Positions 1-10,182 are shown, numbered from the stretch's first letter. The stretch is 64,000 nt of DNA from Blastobasis lacticolella (GCA_905147135.1 LR990053.1:9064501-9128500), one strand, 5' to 3'. The notes: generated by a model from the sequence alone, not told the origin. Translations and numbers: made by a program.

Positions 1-215
1 AGGGGAGGGTATTGCCATAATCTCCACGCTTGGCAGGCGGGTTGGAGATCGCAGTGTTTAAATATAACTGGAAAATGCTGCTGCCCATTTTCCAGACTAC
101 GGAGACTTTTGATCTGTTGCCTCGAAAACATTAGTCGCCTTGTACGACACCCATGAGTGTAAAGGGTTGGTGCTATTCTACTCAGCTGGACACCACACGG
201 CCAGGATGAGCTAAG
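1..215 (+). repeat. R-family interspersed repeat, cut by window edge
   Basis: This segment belongs to a family I call R, recognisable by phrases such as 'ttgccataatctccacgctt', 'ggttggagatcgcagtgt' and 'cattagtcgccttgtacgac'. It recurs about a dozen times here (for example 25.7, 37.2, 41.7, 46.6, 49.3 and 57.3 kb) in both orientations. It has no ORF. The family name and class are unknown to me; copies often begin near a (CAT)n run and 'cagtccactgc'. Confidence 0.75.
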
Positions 216-1577
216 CTAATAAACCTATACAAATATTATATTATATTCCTTTCATCCAGGGAATGGTTCCTGACCAACGACAAGCGCTGGGCGGTGGACG
301 AGAGTCTGCGACCGACCAGCTGCGTCGACGACGACCGCCTCGACAAAGTCCGAGACTTGCCCGGCTCGTTCCGCTCCCTCGCCTTGGACTAGACTTAACT
401 TTACCTGTACTAGTATTCTTAATTACATTAAGACCCTATGTATACTAGGCTACGAAAATTCTTTCACGTACATCCACGTCATTGGGTCGAGTCGAATAAC
501 TCTATCTACGGGGAACTATGGCTTTTTAGGAGATGTCATTGTCTTACTGCAGGGCAAAGTCCTCTCTCCCATTTCTCGAAAGTATGGCCCGTATTTTTAA
601 ATCACACCCGATTTGAGCGCAGTGAAGAGAGCCGTTTTTTATTTTGTGGCAGAAGTGAGATCAAGTTCTCAGGTGCTGTATTTATTAATTTCATACTAAA
701 GTTTGGGTTTAAATGCAGGATTTTATTTCATTGACGCTGCAAATAAATGTTGTATCCTAATGTCTTGTAGGTTATGTAAATAAGTACAATGTCAAGTCAG
801 CGTTTAAGTTTGAACTCTTAAGTAATAGAAGCCTATGGATCTGTCAGTTTAAATGAGAGTTAGATAACGCTTTTAATGAGCATATTTTTTTTTAAACTTT
901 CGTAATGGTAACATCGCTATTTCAAAATAGTTATTAGCTATTTCTAGCCATTTAGTAGCCACTTTTAACAATTATTCTGGAATTAAACATTTTTTTTCTA
1001 AAATGGCAGTAATTTTGCACTGGATTTTCGTAGCGTGGCAGCCCATACTTTTAAAGGCGACGGAAGATACTGAAGTGTGTACTTAATTTTAAGCTAAAAC
1101 GCTACTTAGTAGCTAAATAAGTATAAACCTACTTAAAAAGATTAAAATGGTTTGTAATGTAAAGTTTAACGTCTCAGATGAACAACTAAGTTCTATGGGG
1201 TAGGTAAGTATGTAGTTAAGCTTGTAAAATATTTTTAAGTGCTTAGATAGTACAAAAATATTTCTGTTTGTTATTTTATAATTTATACCTATGTTGTAAT
1301 AGCTTTCTGATTATTCGATTCTATTTAAAACTGGGTTACTGCCGGCACTCTGTCATTAGAAAGTAATATCAATTGTACAACAAATATGAACGATGAACCT
1401 GATATTAAAAACACAGTTCTGAAATTATACGGAACATTAGTATTTAAATAGTTGCCTACTTAGTTAAACAAACCTTTACACTGTATATAGAATGATATAG
1501 CGTTGATTATTATAATATTGACAAACTGAAATTAAAAAGTAAAACTAAGCAACGACTTTCTTATTTTGCCAGTGGAT
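216..1577. other. AT-rich spacer, no gene seen
   Basis: The short ORFs at 263-448 and 438-734 lack any family resemblance or splice context. From about 740 the sequence is AT-rich with frequent stops on both strands. I see nothing supportable here. Confidence 0.5.
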
Positions 1578-1817
1578 GACAACCTGAGTGGTTCAGTGGT
1601 ATGCCACGCAAGAGTCCCGGGTTCGATTCCCGGCCGTGCAGAAATTGAAATGATGAATTTTAATTTCTGTTACGGGTCTGGGTATTCTATGTTTAATAAG
1701 TATGTATTTAAAGGTATATAAGTAGTTTATCAGTTATCTAGCACCCATAACACAAGCTTTGCTTACTTTGGGGCTAGATAGCGTTGTGTGAATTTGTCCA
1801 CGATTATTTATTTATTT
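1578..1817 (+). mobile_element. tRNA-derived SINE, family A
   Basis: The head looks like a degenerate tRNA (for example 'cctgagtggttcagtgg') with a canonical box B, 'ggttcgattcccgg', at about 1620-1633. The body contains 'tttctgttacgggtctggg' and ends in 'ggggctagat', 'gtgtgaatttgtcca' and an (ATTT)n tail. About ten full or partial copies occur in the window: 11598-11839(-), 14663-14922, 19770-19919(-), 30012-30100, 34765-35010, 37830-38075, 40287-40725 and 53978-54198(-). It would be transcribed by RNA polymerase III and moved by a partner LINE. Confidence 0.8.
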
Positions 1818-1875
1818 TGCAATGATTTTACATATTAAATCTAGTAAAGTAGCACTAGAAGAAATAGTAGAGCAC

Positions 1876-3365
1876 AGACTGAGACTGGTATTGTACCTAA
1901 GTCGTGGAAGTTTGCCAATGTGCAGCCCGTGCCAAAAAAAGGCAGCCGTGCCGACCCTTCCAATTACCGCCCTATTTCGGTCACTTCCATACTCTGTAAG
2001 ATTATGGAACGTGCGCTGAACAATAAACTCCTTGCGCATCTTGAAGGTAACGATCTCCTCAGCGATCACCAGTACGGATTCCGCCGTGGTCGGTCTACTG
2101 GGGACCTTCTGGTGTATGCCACACAATTATGGAGTGAGGCCATTGAGAGACATGGCGAGGCCCTTGCTGTGTCTCTTGATATTTCTAAGGCCTTTGACAG
2201 GGTTTGGCATGCTTGCCTTCTAAGCAAGCTTCCGTCATTTGGTATTCCTGTTGGCTTTTGCACCTGGATATCAGATTTTTTGAGTGAACGTTCAATCCGT
2301 GTAGTTATTGATGGCTACTCGTCTAATCTCCAGGCTATCGACGCGGGAGTTCCTCAGGGATCTGTACTGTCCGCGACTTTATTCCTGCTGCATATTAACA
2401 ATCTGCTTGTACCAGGTACCTTTGGGTATGCAGATGACATCACGGTAACGGATAGATATCTGTCAGAGGCAAAAGCCAACAGGGACGATATTCAGTCTTG
2501 TCGAGAGGCCATGGTTGATCGTTTGGACATAGCTCTCAAGGCAGTTTCTGATTGGGGCGATGCCAATCTGGTGGCGTTCAACGCAACCAAAACTCAGGCG
2601 TGTTTGTTTTCCGCCAAAAGGAGTCCATTCCATCTTACTCCAACTTTTCGGGATGTTCCTGTGGAAATTACCGACAACCTACAGCTTCTTGGTGTTGAGT
2701 TATCTTCAAATCTCAACTTCGGTCAGTACATCGAATCCAAGGCAAAGACTGCAGCAAAAAAACTTGGTATCCTCTCGAAGGTTAGGCGGTACTTCACTTC
2801 TAGGCAGTTGCTTCAGTTATATCAAGCACAAGTGCGGTCCTGCATGGAGTACTGCTGCCACATCTGGGATGGATCAGCTAAATATCAACTGGCGGCTTTG
2901 GATTCGGTGGAAAAACGTGTAAAGAAGATAATTTGTGACCCGCGGTTGATTAAGGCTAGGCTGCAGAGCCTCGAACATCGGCGTAGGGTTGCGCGTCTGT
3001 CGGTCTTCTACAGATTACATTTCGGAGAGTGTGCGAAGCAGCTGCACGACCTCATTCCGCCGGCCCCTTTCCGCCATCGGGAAACGCGATCCGGGCGAGC
3101 GCTTCATCCTTATGTCGTGGATCTTCCAGCCATCCGCACGAACCGCTTTGGCTCGACCTTTATAATGCGTACGGCTAAGGAATGGAACGCTTTGCCTGCG
3201 GGTGTGTTCCCTGATCAATATAATCTGGATGCCTTTAAGGCTAGAGTGAATAGGCTGTTCCAAGACGGGTATGCTTCATCTTCGGCCGCATCGTCACTTA
3301 CCAACAGGTGAGATGGCGGTCAAATGCCCGACTTGTTTGTTATAAAAAAAAAAAAAAAAAAAAAA
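1876..3365 (+). mobile_element. Jockey-like non-LTR retrotransposon, 5'-truncated
   Basis: This is the 3' part of a LINE: reverse-transcriptase coding from about 1876, a stop at 3309-3311, a short 3' UTR and a 22-base poly(A) at 3344-3365. ORF1 and the endonuclease are absent, which is typical of incomplete target-primed reverse transcription. Very similar 3' pieces lie at 6337-6669(-) and 62548-62776(+), so the family was recently active. I could not find a clean target-site duplication. Confidence 0.85.
1920..3311 (+). CDS. Reverse transcriptase (LINE ORF2 C-terminal part)
   Basis: An open frame of 463 codons continues upstream to about 1876; its start is a 5' truncation, not a real initiation codon. 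In order I see the RT fingers motif DPSNYRPIS (near residue 12), the palm aspartate in DISKAFDRVWH (near 88), VPQGSVLSATLF (near 145) and the catalytic FGYADD box (near 168). A thumb/C-terminal region follows with CMEYCCHIWDGS and WNALPAGVFPDQYNLDAFK. This is the Jockey-clade arrangement for RNA-templated DNA synthesis at a nicked target. No stop or frameshift interrupts the remaining domain, suggesting a young insertion. It lacks endonuclease and ORF1, so it cannot move by itself. Confidence 0.9.
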   Translation: MQPVPKKGSRADPSNYRPISVTSILCKIMERALNNKLLAHLEGNDLLSDHQYGFRRGRSTGDLLVYATQLWSEAIERHGEALAVSLDISKAFDRVWHACLLSKLPSFGIPVGFCTWISDFLSERSIRVVIDGYSSNLQAIDAGVPQGSVLSATLFLLHINNLLVPGTFGYADDITVTDRYLSEAKANRDDIQSCREAMVDRLDIALKAVSDWGDANLVAFNATKTQACLFSAKRSPFHLTPTFRDVPVEITDNLQLLGVELSSNLNFGQYIESKAKTAAKKLGILSKVRRYFTSRQLLQLYQAQVRSCMEYCCHIWDGSAKYQLAALDSVEKRVKKIICDPRLIKARLQSLEHRRRVARLSVFYRLHFGECAKQLHDLIPPAPFRHRETRSGRALHPYVVDLPAIRTNRFGSTFIMRTAKEWNALPAGVFPDQYNLDAFKARVNRLFQDGYASSSAASSLTNR

Positions 3366-4299
3366 CAGAACAGTCTAAAAGGCTAATATGTCGTGTCTGT
3401 ATCTCTTTAGTTATTCTATGTTGAGGCAGCTGCCCCATCCTGCGAAAACGTGCGTGCGCTTGAGCTCTCAAGCAATACTACACCTTTCCTAATGAACATA
3501 AAGCTTAAATTGTAGAAAATGAAACTGCCCGCCACTTTTGTGAAAGACCCAAAATATTTGAATTTTTATTATTAACTCGTAAGTATTATAATACGTATTA
3601 CGCAACGGATTTTAATGCGGTTTTCAACAATAGGTAGACTGATTCAAGAAGGTTTATAAGCATGAAAAATAGGGTAGGTAGGGGTTAACTATATGTAAAC
3701 GAACGAAGTCGCGCCGGGTCCACTAGTTTTATACATATAATTGAATCATAATAATTAACTTTAACCAATGTAATGTTAAAGATAAAACTTTCTTCCTTTT
3801 CTTCTACCATTAAATTAACTTAACATTGTATGAATAACCAATTTTTAAAGCAGCTAAAATAAGTCATTTTCCTTGTTTTTGACGTTCATAAGTGCTATGT
3901 ATAGCCTAAACTGAATTATTGATTTTATATTTGTATTGTATACGTATTTGACCTGGCACCAAGCGATTTCAATTTTTTCCAAAAATCAAAGATTTAAAGT
4001 TAGATACAACAATCAGTACTTAACATTTCACCAAAACCTACCTCTGCCTTAGAGCGCTCCAGTACGCCAGTTGCCTGTGTTGCTCTAAGACTTATAGGTA
4101 CGATAATTATATAATACTACAAACAATATATAAACTAATAGTAAAATTAATCTATAACTAGAGTTCTAAAAGATCCGCTCATAGCGGTGTCTGCCGCGTT
4201 GTTCTTGGGCTTCCTCGTGAGGTCGGCTTTCCATCGTCTATCGTCTTTAAACCACTCTCTGAAATTCAAAACACAGTACTTAATAAGTCACATCAACAA
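3366..4299. other. AT-rich spacer with one repeat fragment
   Basis: It contains a minus-strand copy of an interspersed repeat at about 3570-3735 (hallmark 'acgaagtcgcgccgggtcc', inverse of the plus copies at 9620-9832 and 63289-63505). The rest is AT-rich and shows no gene. I searched it for a last exon of gene A and found none. Confidence 0.5.
3570..3735 (-). repeat. Interspersed repeat H, minus copy
   Basis: It shares 'gacccggcgcgacttcgttc', 'tcttgaatca(t/c)tctatctatt' and the cgttgcgtaatacg-like segment with 9620-9832 and 63289-63505. Copies start next to ACTAGT. A Helitron-like non-autonomous element is possible, but I see no diagnostic hairpin end. Confidence 0.6.
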
Positions 4300-4905
4300 G
4301 CCACTGCTGGACTTGAGCTTTCTCCACACTAGTAGATGGCATGGCATAATTTCCACGGTACAGGGGAGAGGAGTTTGCAGCATTGGTTTCTTTTTTTAAT
4401 GTGAAATAGTCAGTATTTGACTGCCATCTCACCTCATGTTAAGTGCAGATGCAGTCTACGATGGTGCATACCTGTCTATTAAGTAGCTATTCACTCTTGT
4501 CTTAAAGAGACCCAAGTTGTAGCGCTCAGGGAAAACATGTGCAAGCAGCGAGTTCCATTCCCTTGCCATTCGCAACAGAAAAGAGTTAGAAAACCGCTGA
4601 GTGCGTATAGGTGGAACGTCGACAATAAAGGGATGGTACGCTGACCTACACCTGGAGCCCCGAAGATGGAATGGGGCTGGTGGAACCAACTCGTGTAATT
4701 CTGTCGCACATTCCCCAAAGTGTAGTCTGTAAAAGACCGCCAAAAATGCCACTTTGCGGCGGTAATAGGTACTCCACAGAAAACGTTGCTGCCCATGTTG
4801 TTTTGATCTACTGCGGTCCTAGCTCTAGTCTCTCAGACATTAGTCGCTTTGTGCGACGCCTGTAAGCCGAAGGGGTTGCTGCTATTTTCCTCTAGCAGGC
4901 ATCAC
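4300..4905 (+). repeat. R-family copy split by a LINE insertion
   Basis: R-like sequence runs at 4300-4387 ('cataatttccacgg', 'gcagcattgg') and resumes at 4786-4905 ('aaaacgttgctgcccat', 'cattagtcgctttgtgcgac'). The interval 4388-4785 is a minus-strand LINE 3' end. The R copy is therefore older than the LINE insertion. It is a diverged member. Confidence 0.55.
4388..4785 (-). mobile_element. Jockey-like LINE 3' end, older and diverged
   Basis: A minus-strand frame (4456-4752) encodes about 98 residues matching the C-terminus of the RT at 1920-3311: FYRLHFGECATELHELVPP, then MAREWNSL and FPERYNLGLFK. Differences are spread throughout, so this is an older copy or sister subfamily. A T-run at about 4389-4396 on the plus strand is the remains of the poly(A). 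The upstream part is frameshifted relative to 4491-4796. Confidence 0.75.
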
Positions 4906-5027
4906 ACGACAAACTAGTAATGCACGAGCAAAAAGTTTAATCCGAAATGAGACCGGCCTTAGGTGGCTGCCTTCTCTTTTAATGTGGAACGCAACAATAA
5001 AAGCGTTGGTGTTTGGTAGAAATATTA

Positions 5028-6296
5028 GGTCTTTACCTATGAAATTGCCGTTCTGCAATACTGGCCATTTCAAATCAAAATATTTTTTGTTTGGCTAAGA
5101 ATTCTAATTTCAAATTAATTTTATTTTAAAAACATGGAATTCTTTTTCCAAAAGTAGTCATTTGTTTATTGATTAGTGTAACATTTTCATCGCTATTCAA
5201 TCTTTTTCGTCATCATGGATACGTTAAAAATTCGAGTAATTATGGAATATGAGTACCGTCGTGGCAGCAACGCGGCACAAGCGGCACGCAACATCAACGA
5301 CGTTTACGGAGCTAACACTACAAACCAACGCACCACCTGTTTGCTCGCTTCCGTTCTGGAAATTTCGACCTGAAAAATTAACCTCGCAGTCGTCCGAAGA
5401 CTTTGGTCGACAATGACGAATTAAAGGCGACTGTAGAAGCTGATGATACACAATCTACGGCTGAATTAGCAGCAGCTTTCGACGTTAGCGTCAAAACAAT
5501 ATTGGTCCATTTGCGTCAAATTGGCAAGGTAAAAAAGCTTGACAAATGGGTGCCTCACGAACTCAATGAGCGCCAGCGCGAAGTACGCGTCGAGACGTGC
5601 CTTGCACTGCTCAACAGACACACAAATGAAGGAATTTTGAACCGCATTGTTACCTGCGATGAAAAATGGATTCTGTTTGATAACCGCAAGCGCTCAGCAA
5701 GTTGGTTGGATCCTGGTTCAGCACCTAAACAATGCCCTAAACGAAAACTTACCCCTAGAAAAGTGATGGTCACTGTTTGGTGGTCTAGCGCCGGTGTGAT
5801 TCATCGCAGCTTCTTACCCAACGGGGTAAGCATGACTGCAGATGTGTACTGTGAAGAACTGAACACAATGATGCAGAAGCTGGCACATCTCCAACCAGCA
5901 TTAGTCAATCGCTCGTCTCCGCTGCTCCTGCACGACAACGCGCGACCTCATACTGCACAGCAGACGGTCTCCAAGTTACAAGAACTGGTTGGAAGCTCTC
6001 CGTCATCCGCCCTACTCACCAGACCTTGCGCCTACAGACTACTACTTTTTCCAGAATTTGGATAACTTCTTGGCGGGAAAAAAATTCAATACCCGAGAGG
6101 CAGTACAAAATGCCTTTGAAGAATTTGTTGCCTCTCGTCCAGCTGATTTCTTTAAGGGCATCAATAAACTGCCACTGCGTTGGCAAAGATGCATTGACTG
6201 CATGGGTGATTACTTCGATTAATACAAATACAAAATACATGAAAAAAATTCGTTTAAATTTTTTCATACAAAACGGCAATTTCATAGGTAAAGACC
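5028..6296 (+). mobile_element. mariner-family DNA transposon, 1269 bp
   Basis: Both ends carry the same 25-base inverted repeat beginning GGTCTTTACC (5028-5052 and 6272-6296), with a TA dinucleotide at each side (5026-5027, 6297-6298), the Tc1/mariner target duplication. The length is normal for mariner. It encodes a D,D34D-type transposase that is now broken. It sits inside the LINE/R nest to the left of gene A. Confidence 0.92.
5215..6222 (+). pseudogene. mariner transposase, broken
   Basis: The start ATG at 5215 opens DTLKIRVIMEYEYRRGSN, the helix-turn-helix start typical of the family. The frame changes near 5338, and an in-frame TAA lies at 5379-5381. The main block (about 5403-5985) has VPHELNERQ, the first catalytic Asp in TCDEKWILFDN and the second in LLLHDNARPHTA. 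A second frameshift near 5985 moves the third catalytic Asp (SPDLAPTDYYFF) and the C-terminus ending in MGDYFD into another frame (5989-6222). All three catalytic aspartates are present but in different frames, so no active enzyme is made. It would have bound the TIRs and cut DNA in the nucleus. Confidence 0.92.
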
Positions 6297-6336
6297 TATT
6301 ATATAAGGAGGTGGTATCCTTATTAATTTTATCAGG

Positions 6337-6669
6337 TTTTTTTTATAACATACAAGGCAGGCATTTGACCGCCATCTCACCTGTTGGTAAGTGACGATGC
6401 GGCCGAAGATGAAGCATGCCCGTCTTGGAACAGCCTATTCATTCTAGCCTTAAAGGCATCCAGATTATATTGATCAGGGAACACACTCGCAGGCAACGCG
6501 TTCCATTCCTTAGCCGTACGCATTATAAAGGTCGAGACAAAGCGGTTCGTGCGGATAGCTGGAAGATCCACGACATAAGGATGAAGCGCTCGCCCGGATC
6601 GCGTTTCCCGATGGCGGAAAGGGGCCGGCGGAAAGAGGTCGTGCAGCTGCTTCGCACACTCTCCGAAAA
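6337..6669 (-). mobile_element. Jockey-like LINE 3' end, near-identical to 1876-3365
   Basis: The minus strand reads the same C-terminal frame (WNALPASVFPDQYNLDAFK near 6440-6510) with only a few changes from the copy at 3010-3340. A plus-strand T-run at about 6338-6345 is the poly(A). The copy is truncated near 6669, at the codons for HFGE. Confidence 0.85.
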
Positions 6670-6689
6670 GTAAGGACCACTGTCCGAAT

Positions 6690-6968
6690 GATAGGACTCT
6701 GTCAAGCCTGAGGAGTCCACCTGGATGAATATCACCGCCTTATCTATTTCTGCCGCCAAGCAACAATGCTTGTATTGTTGTATTTCAGTTTGAAGGATAA
6801 GGAAGCCAGCGTAATTACAGTTATTTCATCTTAGCCCTCACTGTGAGACCGCACCTGCGGTACTGCATTTTTGTTGCCTGCAACCTAAATGCATTAATTG
6901 TAGATGTTATGAGCGACAATTATCTCCAACCATTAGGTGGGCTGTCTGCTCGTTTGTCACGCGTAGAA
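6690..6968 (+). repeat. LINE-tail repeat T
   Basis: It contains 'gataaggaagccagcg', 'tttttgttgcctgcaacc' and 'aggtgggctgtctgctcg'. The same blocks recur at 15020-15195 plus 15640-15700, 50340-50565 and 51110-51275(-). It resembles a LINE 3' UTR and has no ORF. Confidence 0.6.
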
Positions 6969-7071
6969 TAAAAAAAAACCTCGAGCTGTATATAGTTCCA
7001 CTACTAAAATTTTATCCGGCAAAAATGTTTGCTCATATACTTTACACAGGGGTCGTAAGACAAATGCTTAC

Positions 7072-7205
7072 CTTTCCTTTTTTATTAGCGCGAGTTGTTT
7101 CAGATTTTGTTCGACCAAACTCTCCGCAGACCCGCCGAACTCTTTTGGCAAATATTTTTTGTCTATAAAACTGTGTAGACCATCAGCTGACGGGTGGAAA
7201 TGGAT
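7072..7205 (-). CDS. Gene A exon 5
   Basis: It is 134 nt with acceptor GTTGCAG and donor GTAAGC. In the ancestral frame it reads IHFHPSADGLHSFIDKKYLP, then EFGGSAESL, the conserved D/EFGG loop of CRAL-TRIO proteins. Gene B has VKFHTEAEGLHQYIDKKYLP here. It is out of frame after the exon 4 deletion. Confidence 0.88.
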
Positions 7206-7249
7206 CTGCAACGTGTAAAATAATTTTCCATCATGAAATCGTCATCATC

Positions 7250-7570
7250 ATCATCTGAGCGGTGACTCTCGGCTTCTGCCAGAGTCTGCTTCACTACTCT
7301 TCCTTCTCCAAATCGCTCGGGCTTCGTCATCCGCGACATAGGACGTTGGCTCTTGCATCCGACTAAGCGATGTCGCCCAATCGCAGCTTAGACCTCCCGC
7401 GGAACATATTTCCTGGTACCAACAGGCACTAGTGGAGCTTATTGATTGTTGAATATTGTAAATCCCGACTGCGATTAAAATGCTATGAAACCGTACAACT
7501 GAGCCTTTCGGTTCGTGCCCCATGCATACCAACTCACATATTCACTACATTAAAAGTTGTCTATCTATCT
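7250..7570. other. Gene A intron 4 insert, unidentified
   Basis: This is richer in GC than the flanks, begins with (CAT)n and carries a minus ORF (7251-7532) ending ARAIWRRKSSEADSGRSRE. That end vaguely recalls RTE-type LINE C-termini (DRAKWRRKTRKADP), so it is probably a retroelement remnant. Confidence 0.35.
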
Positions 7571-7616
7571 ATTAAAAACCAAGTTAACCCATAGGTAATT
7601 ACTGAAACTGTCATAC

Positions 7617-7726
7617 CAGGTTTCTGATATGAGCTGGAAGCGCAGGCTTGACGAGGGCAAACAGTTTTCGTAGTAAGTAGCGCAGTTTATTGCGTGCACT
7701 TGTTTCACACGGACCGGCATGCCTTC
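7617..7726 (-). CDS. Gene A exon 4, one base short
   Basis: It starts GMPVRVKQVHAINCATYY in frame; then one base is missing, and KLFALVKPALP continues only in the shifted frame. It is 110 nt against 111 in genes B and C. Splice sites (TTTCCAG, GTATGA) are intact, although the donor is weak. Confidence 0.88.
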
Positions 7727-8194
7727 CTGGAAACAAATAGTAGATACCTTTGTAATTATTATCTTTTATTGAATAAGACGTGTGTCACTACTTTACAAAA
7801 CAAGGCACCAGCCCGTTCGACTGGTGGTTGTCGCACCAGGCTGATAATGAGGGCGGTGTTTCGTTCTTTTCAGAACGCTATCCTGAGTTTCATGAACCAA
7901 TACGCACTCTGTGGCAAAGTACGTATTCGTCCAATTATTATAGAACATGAGTTTCACAGACTATATACGCAAACTTTAGGTAGCCACAGCCTGTAACCTT
8001 ATCTTTAACATGATTAGTATTATTGAGCTTGACCCTACGCCAAAATGTTAACGCTTGGCTGTCCGGTTGCAGACCACATTGCTTAAATACCTACACTACC
8101 CTCTTCTAGCCTAAAAATGTCGTCTTGCCAATTATTCGTCTTGTACGATACGTAAGTGCTTACAACCACAAGAATCAGAAATTTAAAATCTCAC

Positions 8195-8441
8195 CAATAT
8201 ATAAACCAAGAATTCCCTGAAGTACATGATGTTTACTTTCGGCAGAATCTTAAGAGTGTATTCCTTTATGTCAATAATGACAATGTGCCCGTCTGCAAGG
8301 AGTTCACTGTTCCTAATCCAGTAGTCACTCTGGATAGTGAAGGCTTTCAACACATCGTAGAATGAGTATTTATCCAGCTGTGGATCGTCGATTTGGTGGA
8401 TTAGAAGCTCCTGGTCACCGGCGGGGTAGCTTCCTATGTTT
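8195..8441 (-). CDS. Gene A exon 3 (first half of lipid pocket)
   Basis: It is 247 nt with acceptor TTTTCAG and donor GTGAGA. It encodes LLIHQIDDPQLDKYSFYDV, then GHIVIIDIKEYTLKILPK, the beta strand and following helix of the Sec14-like fold. It is uninterrupted and in phase with exons 1 and 2. Confidence 0.9.
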
Positions 8442-9211
8442 CTGAAAATAAATGATAAATTTGTTCGCGATGTTTTTGATCGCATTGCAATGTTATTCAT
8501 ATGTATTTATAGGCGAGACTCAATCAATATGACAAAACTCTCCTGCAGTTTCCACCCGTTTTTTAATCTATGAAATAGTAAAGGCAAACTAAGTTGTCGG
8601 TCATAAGATTGTAAGCTGTCAGCCAGAATCGACGAAGTCTGAAAAACAATATATCTAAAGATAAAGGCACAAAGATACAAACGCAAGTAATATACACGAA
8701 CTAATAACATAATAGAGAGAGAATATGTCATATGAACAAAATAAGAAAATATATATATGAAAACTTGAAACGAAATTAAAATCGGTTGAAAAACATCGGA
8801 CTTACAAGATCTTATAAAATGATTGTCTGCCTCCTCGCAAAACGGAGTTTACGTGTATTTTAAATGGTGATAGTGGACGGTGACGTCACAGACCGTTATC
8901 GTCCTCTCTGTCTAATTGTTTTTATTTAAAGACAAATTATTTGTAATATCAAACCTTCATATCTCGCAAATTTTTGAAAATATTCAAAAACTAATTTTAC
9001 TTTTCTATTCGATAAGTAAAATGCTATCAAATAAAATAAAATCCAGTCAACATGTCTACTACAAAGCAGTTGCTTTGTCGTAAAACGTCCTTCGACGCCA
9101 GTAATTAATTAAGAGAGGTAGGGCATAGCGAATTGGAATTGGAGCCGCCCGACTGGGGAAGTACCTACACCTTACAGAATATCGCAGCTAAATAATACTC
9201 TTTTAAATAGT

Positions 9212-9432
9212 ATTGTGTTTCTGCCGGTCAGTAAGGCTTCCAGTGCTCCATGGGGTGGGAATTTGAGGAACCGTGGCTTTGGCAGTGGAGTGGCTTTTGC
9301 CTTTTTGCTGCCAGAGCAACGTGTTATAGAGGTGGGCAACGCATTGGCGATACTCTTGGCGTTGCTAATGTCTATAGGCAGTGGTGACTACTTCCCACCC
9401 CGCTTGCCTGTTTGCCTATCGGATGTCATAAA
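9212..9432 (+). repeat. LINE-type repeat with 'ggcaacgcattggcgatact' tail
   Basis: It shares 'tttgcctttttgctgccag', 'cgtgttatagaggtgggc' and 'atgtctataggcagtggtga' with 48415-48605. The 3' tail is also shared with the LINE ends at 47600-47870 and 49865-49925(-). It sits in gene A intron 2, its end almost touching the exon 2 donor. Confidence 0.7.
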
Positions 9433-9442
9433 ACAAACTCAC

Positions 9443-9602
9443 GTTATTGAAAAAGCCGTCTCTATTTTAGCCGAACAGGGATCTCTATCTGTGTATATTT
9501 CAGGCATAAGGCTTCTGGTCGTGCACAATTTTTCTATGCACTTCTTTGTGCTCTCCAGACTGCCGTAGCAACTGTGAAGAAACTTCTTGATCAGCTTGTC
9601 AT
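9443..9602 (-). CDS. Gene A exon 2
   Basis: It is 160 nt with acceptor TTTCCAG and donor GTGAGT. It encodes DDKLIKKFLHSCYGSLE, then KKCIEKL and a YTDRDP turn, the N-terminal CRAL-TRIO helices. Gene B and gene C have exactly 160 nt here. A LINE-tail repeat ends about 12 bases from its donor. Confidence 0.88.
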
Positions 9603-9619
9603 CTGGAAATAACGTAATA

Positions 9620-9832
9620 TTAGGACTAGTGGAACCGGCGCGACTTCGTTCGCGTACACCTACTTTACCTTCTTATAAACCTTCCTCTTGAATCATTCTA
9701 TCTATTGTTGAAAATCGCATTAAAATTCGTTGCATAGTTTAAACGATCTAAGTGTACGTACATAGATACATGCATAGGGACAGATGGCGGGCAGCGACTT
9801 TGTTTTATACTATGTATAAATTAGGAATGATG
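9620..9832 (+). repeat. Interspersed repeat H
   Basis: It begins beside ACTAGT with 'ccggcgcgacttcgttcgcg' and ends 'gactttgttttatactatgt'. It is a near relative of 63289-63505(+) and 3570-3735(-). It lies in gene A intron 1 and has no ORF. Confidence 0.65.
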
Positions 9833-10182
9833 GAGGAGAGTTTCCATACATAAAATGATCACGATAATACGAAACATATTTATTAACCACTTAAGACAGT
9901 CATAAGTGTGAAGTGAGTATAATGTGCTGTGAATAAAATAGACAACAATTACTATAACCCTGTCAGTCAACATGTAATTCTACGTCGGTATCTAACGAAC
10001 AATTCTTTTTGTGTATGGTGCAAAGAAAATACTCCATAAATCGACCTCCAAATATGAAAGGTTTGTTTTTGGATATTTGTCATAGGATATAGACGATAAA
10101 AGTATGGGGATCTGTGTTGACAGATCCACAGAAGCTGTGAATGGAAGTCCTTAAATAAAAACACATAACGTATTTTTTTTAC

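Noticed and set aside
263..734. ORFs 263-448 and 438-734
   Set aside because: No family resemblance, no splice context, different frames, probably chance.
1620..1640. tRNA-like box B suggesting a tRNA gene
   Set aside because: The same head occurs in about ten dispersed copies followed by a common body and (ATTT)n tail, so these are SINEs. No cloverleaf could be completed.
4882..5073. Minus ORF with SFRI near its end as the missing last exon of gene A
   Set aside because: No acceptor in the right phase, and it overlaps the mariner TIR; similarity is limited to a few residues.
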